Assembly: GCA_003818205.1 (NCBI GenBank)
Contig: RPRQ01000014.1
Span: forward strand, 1 to 64,000
Reading direction: 5' to 3'
DNA: 64,000 nucleotides
Source: Bacteroidales bacterium
GTDB taxonomy: Bacteria > Bacteroidota > Bacteroidia > Bacteroidales > Tenuifilaceae
A program made the position numbers and the translations under genes. Shown here in pieces: positions 35,525 to 44,660 of this stretch (positions are counted from its first letter, which is position 1; each line of letters starts with the position of its first letter). A model generated the notes under the pieces. It was not told where the DNA came from, searched no databases, and was given only the letters and a program-made list of their open reading frames with translations.

Positions 35525-35746
35525 CACACCCTAAAAATTAACCTAAAAAACCAAAATCATAACCAACTATTAACCCTAAAACCTAAAATTATGAAGTTGC
35601 CTTCCACCTATATTAACGCAAATTTAAGGCTATTGTTTCAGTGAAACATTAAATATTTAGATGATTGTAATCATCTTTGGTGAATAGATGTATGTATTTG
35701 TTTATTAGGTAAATATATGAATAAAAATGTATTAGGCGTTATTAAA
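35525..35746. other. Intergenic region with A/C-rich leader-like tract
   Basis: The stretch after the hairpin reads CCTAAAAATTAACCTAAAAAACC and similar A/C-rich units up to an ATG at 35591. That ATG opens only a 17-codon frame. Such tracts resemble 5' leaders of Bacteroidota outer-membrane genes, but no gene follows on the plus strand. It may be a remnant. Nothing else recognised. Confidence 0.3.
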
Positions 35747-36340
35747 TCAGAGAAGGAATAGATCGAGTACCCTACGAATGGCTGTTAATGGGGAAGAGGG
35801 TTTTAAGGCGGGTAATTTTGCGAATTTGTTTCGGACAAAATTGATCTTTTCGTTTGAGATTTCAGCATCGGATAATCCGTAATGGGACAAAAAAGCGTAA
35901 ACTGTTTTTAATGACGAACTTTTTACCCTTACGGTTTCTTTAGAATGTCTGCTCGGGTGGATATGGATGTATCGTTCATCGGTTTGCCCAAATCTTAGAG
36001 TCCAGTTCGAACCATCGGAAAGTGAGATGCAGCGGTAATCTGTATTCTCGGAGATTAACCATTCCTTGTACTCGGTTGGGTTGAAAGCATTTTCGGCTTT
36101 TAGCTGAGCGATAACCTCATTGGCAATGGTGAGAATATCGAGGGTGCCGATGTAATAATCGATATTCGATTCACCAATAAGCGGAACTATTTCACGAATA
36201 AAATTATCGATCTTGCTATAATTGGTTCGATTATTCAAAGCGTTTCGAGCGAAACCCAAATGGTGCTTCCAACAGCTAAACGCTATGGTTTTAGGTAGTT
36301 CTTGGCTAATCGGCTTAATATCTTGATGGTTATCATCCAT
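35747..36340 (-). CDS. Conserved protein of unknown function after miaA
   Basis: 197 residues from the ATG at 36340, which overlaps the miaA stop by 8 bases (ATGGATGA), a typical coupled start. The longer frame from 36367 lies inside miaA and is less likely. No family recognised. It is mixed alpha/beta in look, with 'AFSCWKHHLGFARNAL', 'WTLRFGQTDERYIHIHPSRHS' and 'FVRNKFAKLP'. The 'RFGQ...RYIHIHPSRHS' segment could be a nucleic-acid or phosphate-binding surface. Coupling to miaA suggests a link with tRNA modification or simple co-expression. Confidence 0.65.
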   Translation of the reverse strand: MDDNHQDIKPISQELPKTIAFSCWKHHLGFARNALNNRTNYSKIDNFIREIVPLIGESNIDYYIGTLDILTIANEVIAQLKAENAFNPTEYKEWLISENTDYRCISLSDGSNWTLRFGQTDERYIHIHPSRHSKETVRVKSSSLKTVYAFLSHYGLSDAEISNEKINFVRNKFAKLPALKPSSPLTAIRRVLDLFLL

Positions 36341-37250
36341 TCTGAATGCGATTTTTAGTATATTCAATAATCAAGTTTGCCTGTTCGGGGTTAAACCAAG
36401 CAATTTCCTTGTCGCGAGTCCACCATGTGAGCTGTCGTTTAGCGTATCGGCGCGAATTCCGTTTAATTAACTCGATAGCCTCCTCCAATGTGATTTTCCC
36501 ATCGAGGGAATCAAAAATCTCCTTGTATCCAACGGTGTTTAGCGAGTTTAAATGCTTGAATTCGTATAAACCCTTAACCTCAGCAAGAAGCCCATCGGCA
36601 ACCATGCCATCAACCCTGTTGTTGATTCGCTGATACAGTTCATCACGGGTTCGGTTTAACCCGATTTTTATAGGGATAAATGACCGTGGTTTATTGGGCT
36701 GGGTTCGGAACGATGAGAAGGGTCTTCCTGTTTGGAGGCAAACCTCTACGGCTTTTAGAATTCGTTGGGTATTTTTAAGATCAACCTGATTGTAATAATC
36801 GGGATCGAGAGTCTGCAATTGCTTACGAAGGCTATCGATTCCATTGATGCTCAGCTGTTGATAGAGCTCCTTTCGAAGGTCGATGTCGGGAGCAGGGAAA
36901 TCGTCAATCCCATTGCAAACAGCATCTATATATAGTCCTGACCCACCAACGAGCATTGCCGATTGGTGAGTTTTATAAATACCCTCTAACCGATCCAAGG
37001 CTTCGAGTTCGAACATGCCGCAGCTGTAACGCTCAGCGATGGATTTATTTCCAATAAAATGATGTGGCGCAGCGTTGAGGGTTTCCTCGGAGGGGGTGGC
37101 GGTTCCAATTCTCATTTCGCGGTAGAATTGCCGAGAATCGGCTGATAGGATGGGCGCGTTGAATTGGTAGGAGAGGATTATGCTCAAATCGGTCTTGCCC
37201 ACTCCCGTTGGGCCAAGTAAAACGATAAGATATTTAGAATTACTAGGCAT
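36333..37250 (-). CDS. miaA: tRNA dimethylallyltransferase
   Basis: 305 residues. It transfers a dimethylallyl group to N6 of A37 in tRNAs reading UNN codons. The P-loop 'GPTGVGKTDL', the 'SADSRQFYREMRIGTATPS' segment, 'LVGGSGLYIDAVCNG' and the C-terminal 'NSRRYAKRQLTWWTRD' are diagnostic. It is coupled by an 8-base overlap to the unknown gene behind it and lies 54 bases after the pRiA4b-like gene. Confidence 0.97.
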   Translation of the reverse strand: MPSNSKYLIVLLGPTGVGKTDLSIILSYQFNAPILSADSRQFYREMRIGTATPSEETLNAAPHHFIGNKSIAERYSCGMFELEALDRLEGIYKTHQSAMLVGGSGLYIDAVCNGIDDFPAPDIDLRKELYQQLSINGIDSLRKQLQTLDPDYYNQVDLKNTQRILKAVEVCLQTGRPFSSFRTQPNKPRSFIPIKIGLNRTRDELYQRINNRVDGMVADGLLAEVKGLYEFKHLNSLNTVGYKEIFDSLDGKITLEEAIELIKRNSRRYAKRQLTWWTRDKEIAWFNPEQANLIIEYTKNRIQNG

Positions 37251-37304
37251 TGTTATAAGAATGGTTTTGAGAAAATGTAGTATGGAGCTAGAATGCTGAT
37301 GTTA

Positions 37305-37832
37305 TTACTCAATATCCCCATCATAGCCCTCGGCGCCAATCTCGTAATCCTCTGAATCGAATTCGTTAAAAATCTCATCAATGGATTCATCGCTGTTAAT
37401 GGGTAACCTCGAACCTGCTAGGGGATCGGTTTGCAATGGTGGCTCACCAATCGAAGCGGAGCAGGAAGGGTATTTCACGGCACAATCAGGGACGAAGATG
37501 TCCATCAGCTCCAAGAAAAATGAATTGTCGCTAAAAATATCGTAAACGTAGAGCAATCGCTCCTTTCTTTCTTTCAGTATATCTTTTATCCTAACGGAGT
37601 TCATCGGTATGGCCGCTGGTCCGCTATCGTTCTCCATATCGATTAGGGTTAGCTCTAACCCTTTATTCCAGTGCTTGTCGGCTAAGAAAAACGATGCGAG
37701 CTGGTTTGGGTCATAGCTGAGGTTGTGCTGAATGAGTGTATGAAACTCAAGAAAAGTCTGATTTGAGTCGATTTTATAATCACGTAAAAACGCTTTGTTA
37801 TCGCCCGATATCATTCTAAACTTATAAATCAT
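37305..37832 (-). CDS. pRiA4b ORF-3-like (TnpR passenger-type) protein
   Basis: 175 residues. The pattern 'YKFRMISGDNKAFLRDYKI', 'TFLEFHTLIQHNLSYDPNQLASFFLADKHWNKGLELTLID' and the later 'LLYVYDIFSDNSFFLELMDI' match the plasmid pRiA4b ORF-3 family, which Bacteroidota keep on the chromosome as a housekeeping-like protein of unknown function. The tail is strongly acidic (FDSEDYEIGAEGYDGDIE). Probably co-transcribed with miaA. Confidence 0.75.
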   Translation of the reverse strand: MIYKFRMISGDNKAFLRDYKIDSNQTFLEFHTLIQHNLSYDPNQLASFFLADKHWNKGLELTLIDMENDSGPAAIPMNSVRIKDILKERKERLLYVYDIFSDNSFFLELMDIFVPDCAVKYPSCSASIGEPPLQTDPLAGSRLPINSDESIDEIFNEFDSEDYEIGAEGYDGDIE

Positions 37833-37900
37833 ATGAAAAACATTTGATTGTTATATGGTTTAAAGAGCTCCATAATCTTTACGCATTAATAAGGAATGGG

Positions 37901-38959
37901 CTACAGTTTTGCTAAAAACTCAATAGTGTCGATTCCATCGGCGAACTCATCTATGCTAGGATTTTGGCATGTTCCAAATGGAATAGCATTTGGAATAGTG
38001 CTACCATCGCCAACAACGCATTGCAATTCGCCCTGATGGTTTTGAATAAATGTAAGTGCTGTTTGGATATTGTCATACTCCTTATAGTGAACAACTCCAA
38101 CTGTTGAGCCGATTGAATCGTTCTGCTTCAGGAGCATAAAATCAGTATCAATATGATCGATAAGGTTCATGAGGTTCATGGTCTTCTGAAACTCGTAGTT
38201 ATTCATGTACTTATTATGGGTATCGAGGTTCTGCCATGTTTTAAAGGCTTTTAGTAATTCTTTGAAGCTGTATCCGATAGGAACTAAAAGCATTGAAATA
38301 CTGCGGCAACCTAATCCGAAGTACAAGAAAATATCATCGCTAAGCAAGGTCAGCTCCTCTTCGGTCTCGTTACCGCTTAGAACCGCAATGCTATTGCGAT
38401 GCTTTCGAATAATGGTTGGATAGTTTTTAAAATAGTAATCGAAGTAGCGCGATGAGTTATCGCTACCTGTTGCTATTACTGCATCGAAGCCATGGAGGGT
38501 TACTTCTGACAGTTCGATAAGGTTTTTAAAACCGGGTTCAATTTCGATTAGGAGTTCGATAGTTGCTGATATCAGATGACCATCCTTTGAAGATACTTTA
38601 CCCAAGAAGCGATGCCCTGTAAGCAGAATGCAAATTAAATCGTGAAGCCCTGCAAATGGGATGTTTCCTGCCATAATAACCACTACCTTCTTTGAAGCGC
38701 TTGGTTCAAAATAATTTTTTGGATACTTAGAGGTGAATGAATTTAACATTTCACGGGTTAGCCAGTGGTTGGCGATGGAATCGATGGCATAATAGACATT
38801 TTCGGATGTAAACCAAGGATTATGAATACTCGCATCCTTAATGGTTAATTCAAATTTTGAGCCACAATCCTGCTTTGAATCGTAAAGCATTCTTTGGCCT
38901 AACTGAACAAATGCGTCAATGCGAGAATTTAGATTCATCAATGGGAATGTTTGAGACAA
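37901..38959 (-). CDS. LuxC-like acyl-CoA reductase
   Basis: 352-residue member of the aldehyde dehydrogenase superfamily related to LuxC, which reduces acyl-CoA or acyl esters to aldehydes. 'VVVIMAGNIPFAGLHDLICILLTGH' and 'VIATGSDNSSRYFDYYFKNYPTIIRKHRNSIAVLSG' are typical of the Bacteroidota acyl-CoA reductase family. The Cys in 'YFGLGCRSISMLLVP' is the likely catalytic nucleophile. The same genes often go with fatty-acid or lipid enzymes, but none is adjacent. The start ATG 38959 fits. Confidence 0.8.
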   Translation of the reverse strand: MSQTFPLMNLNSRIDAFVQLGQRMLYDSKQDCGSKFELTIKDASIHNPWFTSENVYYAIDSIANHWLTREMLNSFTSKYPKNYFEPSASKKVVVIMAGNIPFAGLHDLICILLTGHRFLGKVSSKDGHLISATIELLIEIEPGFKNLIELSEVTLHGFDAVIATGSDNSSRYFDYYFKNYPTIIRKHRNSIAVLSGNETEEELTLLSDDIFLYFGLGCRSISMLLVPIGYSFKELLKAFKTWQNLDTHNKYMNNYEFQKTMNLMNLIDHIDTDFMLLKQNDSIGSTVGVVHYKEYDNIQTALTFIQNHQGELQCVVGDGSTIPNAIPFGTCQNPSIDEFADGIDTIEFLAKL

Positions 38960-39094
38960 AATAATATGGAAAAGTAATTATTTTTTTGGAAATACATAAA
39001 GTCTTTTATACAATTGAACCGAAAGATATGCAACAATTACATGCTACGATAAACTATTTATTATTTTTTAGCTTAATGGTTGGTAAAGTTCTAC

Positions 39095-39102
39095 TAACTT
39101 TG
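39095..39102 (+). promoter_or_regulatory. -7 box of the MacB-like permease gene
   Basis: TAACTTTG fits TAnnTTTG, 30 bases before the ATG at 39132. Confidence 0.45.
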
Positions 39103-39131
39103 AATCGTTAAAAGATAAAATATAAAATTAT

Positions 39132-40379
39132 ATGAAATACGGTGCGCTTATAAAAGAGAATTTAAAAATCTCATTCAATGCCATTAGAACAAATACCCTG
39201 CGTTCAATCCTAACAATCTTTATTATTGCATTGGGGATAATGGCTTTGGTTGGAATTCTTACTGCTATCGATTCAATAAAAGGAAGCATAAGCAGTGAGT
39301 TTTCGAGTATGGGGGCAAATACGTTCAGCATCGCAAGTAGAGGGATGCGGGTAAATGTTGCTGGGAAAAGATATAGAACGAAAAACCATCCATACGTCAA
39401 CATGAGGCAGGCGAAGGAGTTCAAGGAGCGTTTTCAGTTCCCTGCAACGGTATCAATATCGGTTTATGCTTCAGGAACTAGCACGATTAAGCAAAAATCG
39501 AAGAAAACAAACCCCAATATATCTGTTTATGGCATAGATGAGAATTATGTTGCCACCGGTGGCCTTGAGATAAACGCTGGCCGAAATTTTTCAGCACACG
39601 AATTAGAGGCAGGTAGGGCGGTAGCCATTATAGGTAATGGAATTGCCACTAAAATATTTGAAAAGAACGAGGATCCATTGGACAAATTCATAAGTGTTGG
39701 CGGAGGCAAGTATAGGGTTATCGGTGTGCTTAAATCGAAGGGGGGTGGATTTGGTGGTGGTCCCGATCTTTCGGTCTATTTACCCTATGGCAATGTTGCA
39801 ACCTACTTTTCGAGACCGAACATGGACTATACCGTTAGCATAAAACCTGATGATCCTAAACTTCTTGAGTATGCCGTAAGCGAGGCCGAGGGTACGTTTA
39901 GGATTGTTAGAGGCTTAAAGGCTACCGATGAATCGGATTTTAATATAGAGAAGAGCGATAGCTTGGCTAAAATATTACTCGAAAATTTAGAGAATGTTAC
40001 CTGGGTGGCTACTATTATTGGTATAATCACGCTGCTCGGTGCGGCCATTGGGCTTATGAATATTATGCTTGTTGCAGTGGCTGAGCGTACCAGAGAGATT
40101 GGAACTCGTAAAGCAATAGGGGCAACCTCAGCAACCATTAAACAACAATTTCTCTTTGAAGCCATTATGATTTGTCAACTGGGTGGTATTTTAGGTGTTG
40201 TGCTTGGTATCCTAATTGGCAATATCATGTCGATGCTAACCGAGAGTCCGTTTATTGTACCATGGAATTGGATGTTCATTGGTCTTACGCTATGCTTTGG
40301 GGTTGGACTTGCATCGGGCTATTTGCCTGCTGTAAAAGCTTCGCGGTTAGATCCTATTGAGGCGTTGCGGTATGAGTAA
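39132..40379 (+). CDS. MacB/FtsX-type ABC transporter permease
   Basis: 415 residues. One N-terminal helix ('ILTIFIIALGIMALVGILTAI'), a large MacB-like periplasmic domain (about 45-270) and three C-terminal helices of the FtsX domain, with the hallmark 'AIGLMNIMLVAVAERTREIGTRKAIGAT'. Such permeases work with a MacB-type ATPase and often export peptides, lipids or lipoproteins. No ATPase or membrane-fusion gene is adjacent, so partners are elsewhere. A strong terminator follows 26 bases after the stop. Confidence 0.88.
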   Translation: MKYGALIKENLKISFNAIRTNTLRSILTIFIIALGIMALVGILTAIDSIKGSISSEFSSMGANTFSIASRGMRVNVAGKRYRTKNHPYVNMRQAKEFKERFQFPATVSISVYASGTSTIKQKSKKTNPNISVYGIDENYVATGGLEINAGRNFSAHELEAGRAVAIIGNGIATKIFEKNEDPLDKFISVGGGKYRVIGVLKSKGGGFGGGPDLSVYLPYGNVATYFSRPNMDYTVSIKPDDPKLLEYAVSEAEGTFRIVRGLKATDESDFNIEKSDSLAKILLENLENVTWVATIIGIITLLGAAIGLMNIMLVAVAERTREIGTRKAIGATSATIKQQFLFEAIMICQLGGILGVVLGILIGNIMSMLTESPFIVPWNWMFIGLTLCFGVGLASGYLPAVKASRLDPIEALRYE

Positions 40380-40404
40380 AAGATAATATAAGGAGTTTGT
40401 AAAT

Positions 40405-40443
40405 CGAGAGGGGATTTCTCTTATTATGAGAAATCCCCTCTCG
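40405..40443. terminator. Bidirectional terminator hairpin
   Basis: CGAGAGGGGATTTCTC and its exact complement form a 16-base stem around a 7-base loop. It lies between convergent genes (permease and lipoprotein) and probably serves both. Confidence 0.85.
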
Positions 40444-40467
40444 TAGTAATGAGTTTACACTAAATAT

Positions 40468-41568
40468 TTAATTCATTTTAGCCCCTGCACCATAGGCGTT
40501 GAAAAGCCCTTCGTTATCAAAAATAAAGTACATCATAATATCACCTTCCAGAACAAAGTATGCTTTGCCCTGATAGGTTGGAAAGTCAGGATCAAAATGA
40601 TCGGCATATAATACATTTGGTAAATGAGGGCATTGGGTGATGTTCTCGAAATACTCGTTGTCGGATAGTACTCCATCAATTTCGAGAGCACATGTACCTG
40701 TGCCATCACTCTTTATTAATGCATTCCCTCCAAGTTTCTTACCATCCTCCACAACACCAACAAACTTATAGGTACCCGTTAGCTGAGCAATGGGAATGGT
40801 AGTGCTAGGGATTTTAAGCCCAAGGATATATCCATTACCTGTACCCATATCGAGTAGGAATGTCGCTGAACTTCCAGATGTGTAAGAGAATCCGGTGTAT
40901 TGAGTTCCTTGTATCCCAACATTAAGTTTAGCTTTATCGTCACCATTTACGCTCCATGATCCTTGTAAATCGCCAGAGGATAGAGGAAGAGATGTGTTGA
41001 ATTCTTCAGGAGCTAGAGGTGTTAAGCCTGACAAACCAGGATCACCGCCAGTCGCATAGGGTTTAATATAAAGAGTCCCATTTGCTAATACTGATACAAT
41101 ACCCCACTCTTTGTTTCGAACATTACCATTTATGGCGCTATTGCAGAAATGAATGTATATATAGTTTCCAGCAATTTGAGATTCTTTTCCAACGTTATTA
41201 ATTGATGATGATACCCCGAAAGATATTTTGTTTTCTGCGTGCCCTGATGGAAAATTCGCAGCAAGAGCTTGATTGTCCAATTCAACAGCATAAAAATAGT
41301 GCCCTCCTGTGGATACTTTGTATATGCCATCTAGTTCACCATCCATTATAGTGTATGAACCACTCTCTGAGGCTCCTGTTGTTTCGTTATCAACGCTATA
41401 CGTTTTATCGGTTTTGTTAATTTCAAAGGTTACAAGGTCTCCTCGGGAGGCTGAACCCACATAAACACCTCTATCGGAACTATCGTCCTTTGAGCAGCTG
41501 CTAATTACAAAAATAGAGATACCCATCAATGCGAATGGATATGCCCAGAATTTAATTGTTTTTCTCAT
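40468..41568 (-). CDS. Hypothetical lipoprotein
   Basis: About 366 residues from the ATG at 41568, which opens on 'MRKTIKFWAYPFALMGISIF' and a lipobox in 'FVISSCSKDD'. The frame from 41592 only adds an 8-residue head. The rest is beta-rich with repeated 'GSYTIMDGELDGIYKVSTGGH'-like and 'TGTYKFVGVVEDGKKLGG'-like strands. No family recognised. Predicted to be anchored in the envelope. It is a single gene, separated from the IS element by about 245 bases. Confidence 0.7.
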   Translation of the reverse strand: MRKTIKFWAYPFALMGISIFVISSCSKDDSSDRGVYVGSASRGDLVTFEINKTDKTYSVDNETTGASESGSYTIMDGELDGIYKVSTGGHYFYAVELDNQALAANFPSGHAENKISFGVSSSINNVGKESQIAGNYIYIHFCNSAINGNVRNKEWGIVSVLANGTLYIKPYATGGDPGLSGLTPLAPEEFNTSLPLSSGDLQGSWSVNGDDKAKLNVGIQGTQYTGFSYTSGSSATFLLDMGTGNGYILGLKIPSTTIPIAQLTGTYKFVGVVEDGKKLGGNALIKSDGTGTCALEIDGVLSDNEYFENITQCPHLPNVLYADHFDPDFPTYQGKAYFVLEGDIMMYFIFDNEGLFNAYGAGAKMN

Positions 41569-41813
41569 AGTTAGTTTTTTAATTTTTTGCAATGGCTATA
41601 TTGACCGTGCTTTTAGTAATGTTCTGAAAAATTGAACTAATATATTTAATATCAATCATATCGATTCGCTTTTTTAGCTGTATGTTGACGAAAGTTATTT
41701 TTTTGCTGATAGGTTTAGTTTTTTGATGCGTAAACTAAAAATCAATTTGGTTTACATAATATCTTCTCCTAGAAAAGAGTGTTTTGAAAAAAGAAAAACC
41801 CCAGTTTTTGAAG

Positions 41814-41832
41814 TGACCCCAAAAAGTTGGAC
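41814..41832 (+). repeat. IS left terminal inverted repeat
   Basis: TGACCCCAAAAAGTTGGAC, pairing with the right end apart from one shifted base in the A/C run. Confidence 0.85.
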
Positions 41833-41846
41833 GGTTAATAATTCTG

Positions 41847-42638
41847 TTATAGAGAAAGAGTTCGGTATTCAACTGGACTCTTTCCTTTTAATTGAGCCTT
41901 TATTCTTTTGTTGTTGTAGTAGTCTATGTACTCTTCCAGCTCTTGATGGAAGTGTTGGACTGAATTGAATTTCTGCAAATATAGCAACTCTGACTTCAGT
42001 ATGCCAAAGAAACTTTCCATCGCGGCATTATCCAAGCAGGTCCCTTTTCTTGACATGCTTTGGTGCACACCTTGTTCTTTCAGCCTTTGCTGATAGTTGC
42101 GATGCTGATACTGCCAACCCTGATCTGAATGTAGGATGAGGTCAGCACCCTTCGGTAGCCTTTTAAGAGCTGCATCAACCGTATTCAGGACTAAATCAAG
42201 TGTTGGCCGATAGGTTATGCTGTAGCTAACTATTTCCCCGTTATACAAATCGATAATGGGAGATAGGTAGCACCTCGTTCCGGATAGGGAAAACTCGGTA
42301 ACATCGGTTGCCCATTTCTGACAGGGTCTTTCTGCCTTAAAATTCCTCTCAAGGATATTGGGGGCAATTGCTCCTACCTGACCCCTGTATGAGCGGTACC
42401 TCTTCATTCTGACCTGACATTTTAGCCCAAGCACGTTCATCAGCTTTGATACCGTTTTGTGATTCAGGAGCATGCCCCTGTTGCGCAGCTCAAGAGCAAT
42501 ACGCCGATAGCCATACCTACCCTTGTTCTCGCTGAATATTTCTGCTATTACCTGCTTTTCAACCCCGTACTTGTCATTGCCGTTCAAGCGCTTTTGGTGG
42601 TAGTAGAAAGTGCTTCTGGCCATCCCCGACACACCCAA
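41847..42638 (-). CDS. IS3-family transposase OrfB (DDE integrase core)
   Basis: 263 residues in the open frame, though translation probably enters by frameshift from OrfA. HTH_21 region 'NKGRYGYRRIALELRNRG' is followed by the rve core with DDE residues: D in 'WATDVTEF', D in 'LILHSDQGWQYQ' and E in 'NAAMESFFGILKSE'. Upstream in the same frame, 'QVIQELRPKYALSLLLGVSG' reads as the normal OrfB N-terminus with no stop, so the functional product is the OrfAB fusion. Confidence 0.92.
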   Translation of the reverse strand: MGVSGMARSTFYYHQKRLNGNDKYGVEKQVIAEIFSENKGRYGYRRIALELRNRGMLLNHKTVSKLMNVLGLKCQVRMKRYRSYRGQVGAIAPNILERNFKAERPCQKWATDVTEFSLSGTRCYLSPIIDLYNGEIVSYSITYRPTLDLVLNTVDAALKRLPKGADLILHSDQGWQYQHRNYQQRLKEQGVHQSMSRKGTCLDNAAMESFFGILKSELLYLQKFNSVQHFHQELEEYIDYYNNKRIKAQLKGKSPVEYRTLSL

Positions 42639-42664
42639 CAGTAGCGAGAGTGCGTATTTTGGCC

Positions 42665-43207
42665 TTAACTCTTGGATGACCTGGGTTCGCTGGATTTGCG
42701 GTGAACTCCTTTTTTTTGAGTTAAGGCCTGTACCTTTTTTAGGTAATCGTTTTCTGCGCGCAGCCGCTCATTCTCATGGAGCAGCTCTTCTATGCTCTTC
42801 GGTTCATTGCTCCTTTTGCTCTTGCTTTTTTGCATTTTAGGTGGCCTCCCTCGTTTCATTGCTTTCAAAAAAGCTGATGCCCCATGCTGCTCATACCTTC
42901 TCTTCCATGCATGGAGTACAGATGGTGATATGCGATGAAGCAACGACATTTCATGCAAAGATAGCCCATGCTCCTCCATTTCTTTCATGGCAGAAAGCTT
43001 AAATTCTCCTGAAAAATCGCTGCTGGCCTTGAACGACAACCCCTTCCTCCCGTATCGCGTATAGCAGTCCACCCATAGGGATACTAGGCGATGACTCGTC
43101 TTTAGCGCTCTAGCTGCAGAGCGATAGGATTCTGAACCTTTCACGATGGAAAGAACAACCTGTTCCTTCTTATCGATACTGAACTTGTTTCTTTTTTCTT
43201 TTGACAT
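42665..43207 (-). CDS. IS3-family OrfA (HTH protein)
   Basis: 180 residues from the ATG at 43207; the TTG at 43234 lies inside the terminal repeat and is rejected. Two helix-turn-helix regions ('YRSAARALKTSHRLVSLWV' and 'LSLHEMSLLHRISPSVLHAWKRRY') are followed by a leucine-zipper-like segment ('IEELLHENERLRAENDYLKK'), as in IS150-type OrfA. It binds the element's ends and provides dimerisation for the OrfAB transposase. Confidence 0.9.
   Translation of the reverse strand: MSKEKRNKFSIDKKEQVVLSIVKGSESYRSAARALKTSHRLVSLWVDCYTRYGRKGLSFKASSDFSGEFKLSAMKEMEEHGLSLHEMSLLHRISPSVLHAWKRRYEQHGASAFLKAMKRGRPPKMQKSKSKRSNEPKSIEELLHENERLRAENDYLKKVQALTQKKGVHRKSSEPRSSKS
42710..42717 (-). promoter_or_regulatory. 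Programmed -1 frameshift site of the IS
   Basis: Eight consecutive A residues on the minus strand (reading CAAAAAAAAGG) near the end of orfA. A -1 slip here moves the ribosome from '...LTQKK' into the frame '...RSSPQIQRTQVIQEL...' that leads into OrfB without a stop. Confidence 0.75.
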
Positions 43208-43228
43208 AAAAAACACCCCAAATGTTGT

Positions 43229-43247
43229 GTCCAACTTTTGGGGTGCA
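43229..43247 (-). repeat. IS right terminal inverted repeat
   Basis: On the minus strand it reads TGCACCCCAAAAGTTGGAC. Confidence 0.85.
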
Positions 43248-43269
43248 GTTCATTTCTGAGGTTTTCATA

Positions 43270-44298
<1,029 letters not shown>

Positions 44299-44451
44299 TT
44301 ATTATGGTAATTTATTCTCTTCAAAGGTAGTTAAAAAGGGTTTGATTTGAGCAGATAAGTCATGATTTGAGCTGTTTTTATTGTAATTAATTAAAGGGTT
44401 GATGGGTAATAAGTATAGGCTGTTGTAATACCCCTTTTGATATAAGTCATT

Positions 44452-44655
44452 CTACTTCTCATCAAAATCCTTAAGGATTTTATGCACCTCCTCTTCGGTA
44501 TTTTTAAGCTTCATTTTGCAGAAGGATAATAGCTCTGCAACACGTTTAACATTTACAGAAAGATCATCGATATTGAGTTCCTGATTTTCAATTTTATGGA
44601 TGATGGTTTCTATCTCATCAATGGCGTTGTTGTAGGTCAATTGTTTTTTCGACAT
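44452..44655 (-). CDS. xseB: Exodeoxyribonuclease VII small subunit
   Basis: 67 residues, the XseB three-helix pattern: 'TYNNAIDEIETIIHKIENQELNIDDLSVNVKRVAELLSFC', then 'KLKNTEEEVHKILKDF'. XseB binds XseA to form exonuclease VII, which degrades single-stranded DNA. Unusually, it is separated from xseA by two large histidine kinase genes. It begins 5 bases after the stop of the nearer kinase gene, so it is surely co-transcribed. Confidence 0.92.
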   Translation of the reverse strand: MSKKQLTYNNAIDEIETIIHKIENQELNIDDLSVNVKRVAELLSFCKMKLKNTEEEVHKILKDFDEK

Positions 44656-44660
44656 TCTAA

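Larger units (their letters stand above)
41814..43247. mobile_element. IS3-family insertion sequence (IS150-like)
   Basis: A 1,434-base element bounded by 19-base imperfect terminal inverted repeats: TGACCCCAAAAAGTTGGAC (41814-41832) and the complement of TGCACCCCAAAAGTTGGAC (43229-43247). It contains overlapping-frame orfA and orfB on the minus strand, with a frameshift site between them. The ends begin with TG and end with CA, as usual for the family. No obvious 3-4 base target duplication flanks it. It ends 22 bases past the stop of the GAPDH gene. Confidence 0.9.

Noticed and set aside
35591-35644. 17-codon frame after an A/C-rich leader
   Set aside because: Too short, no following gene on the plus strand to attenuate, no visible conserved feature.
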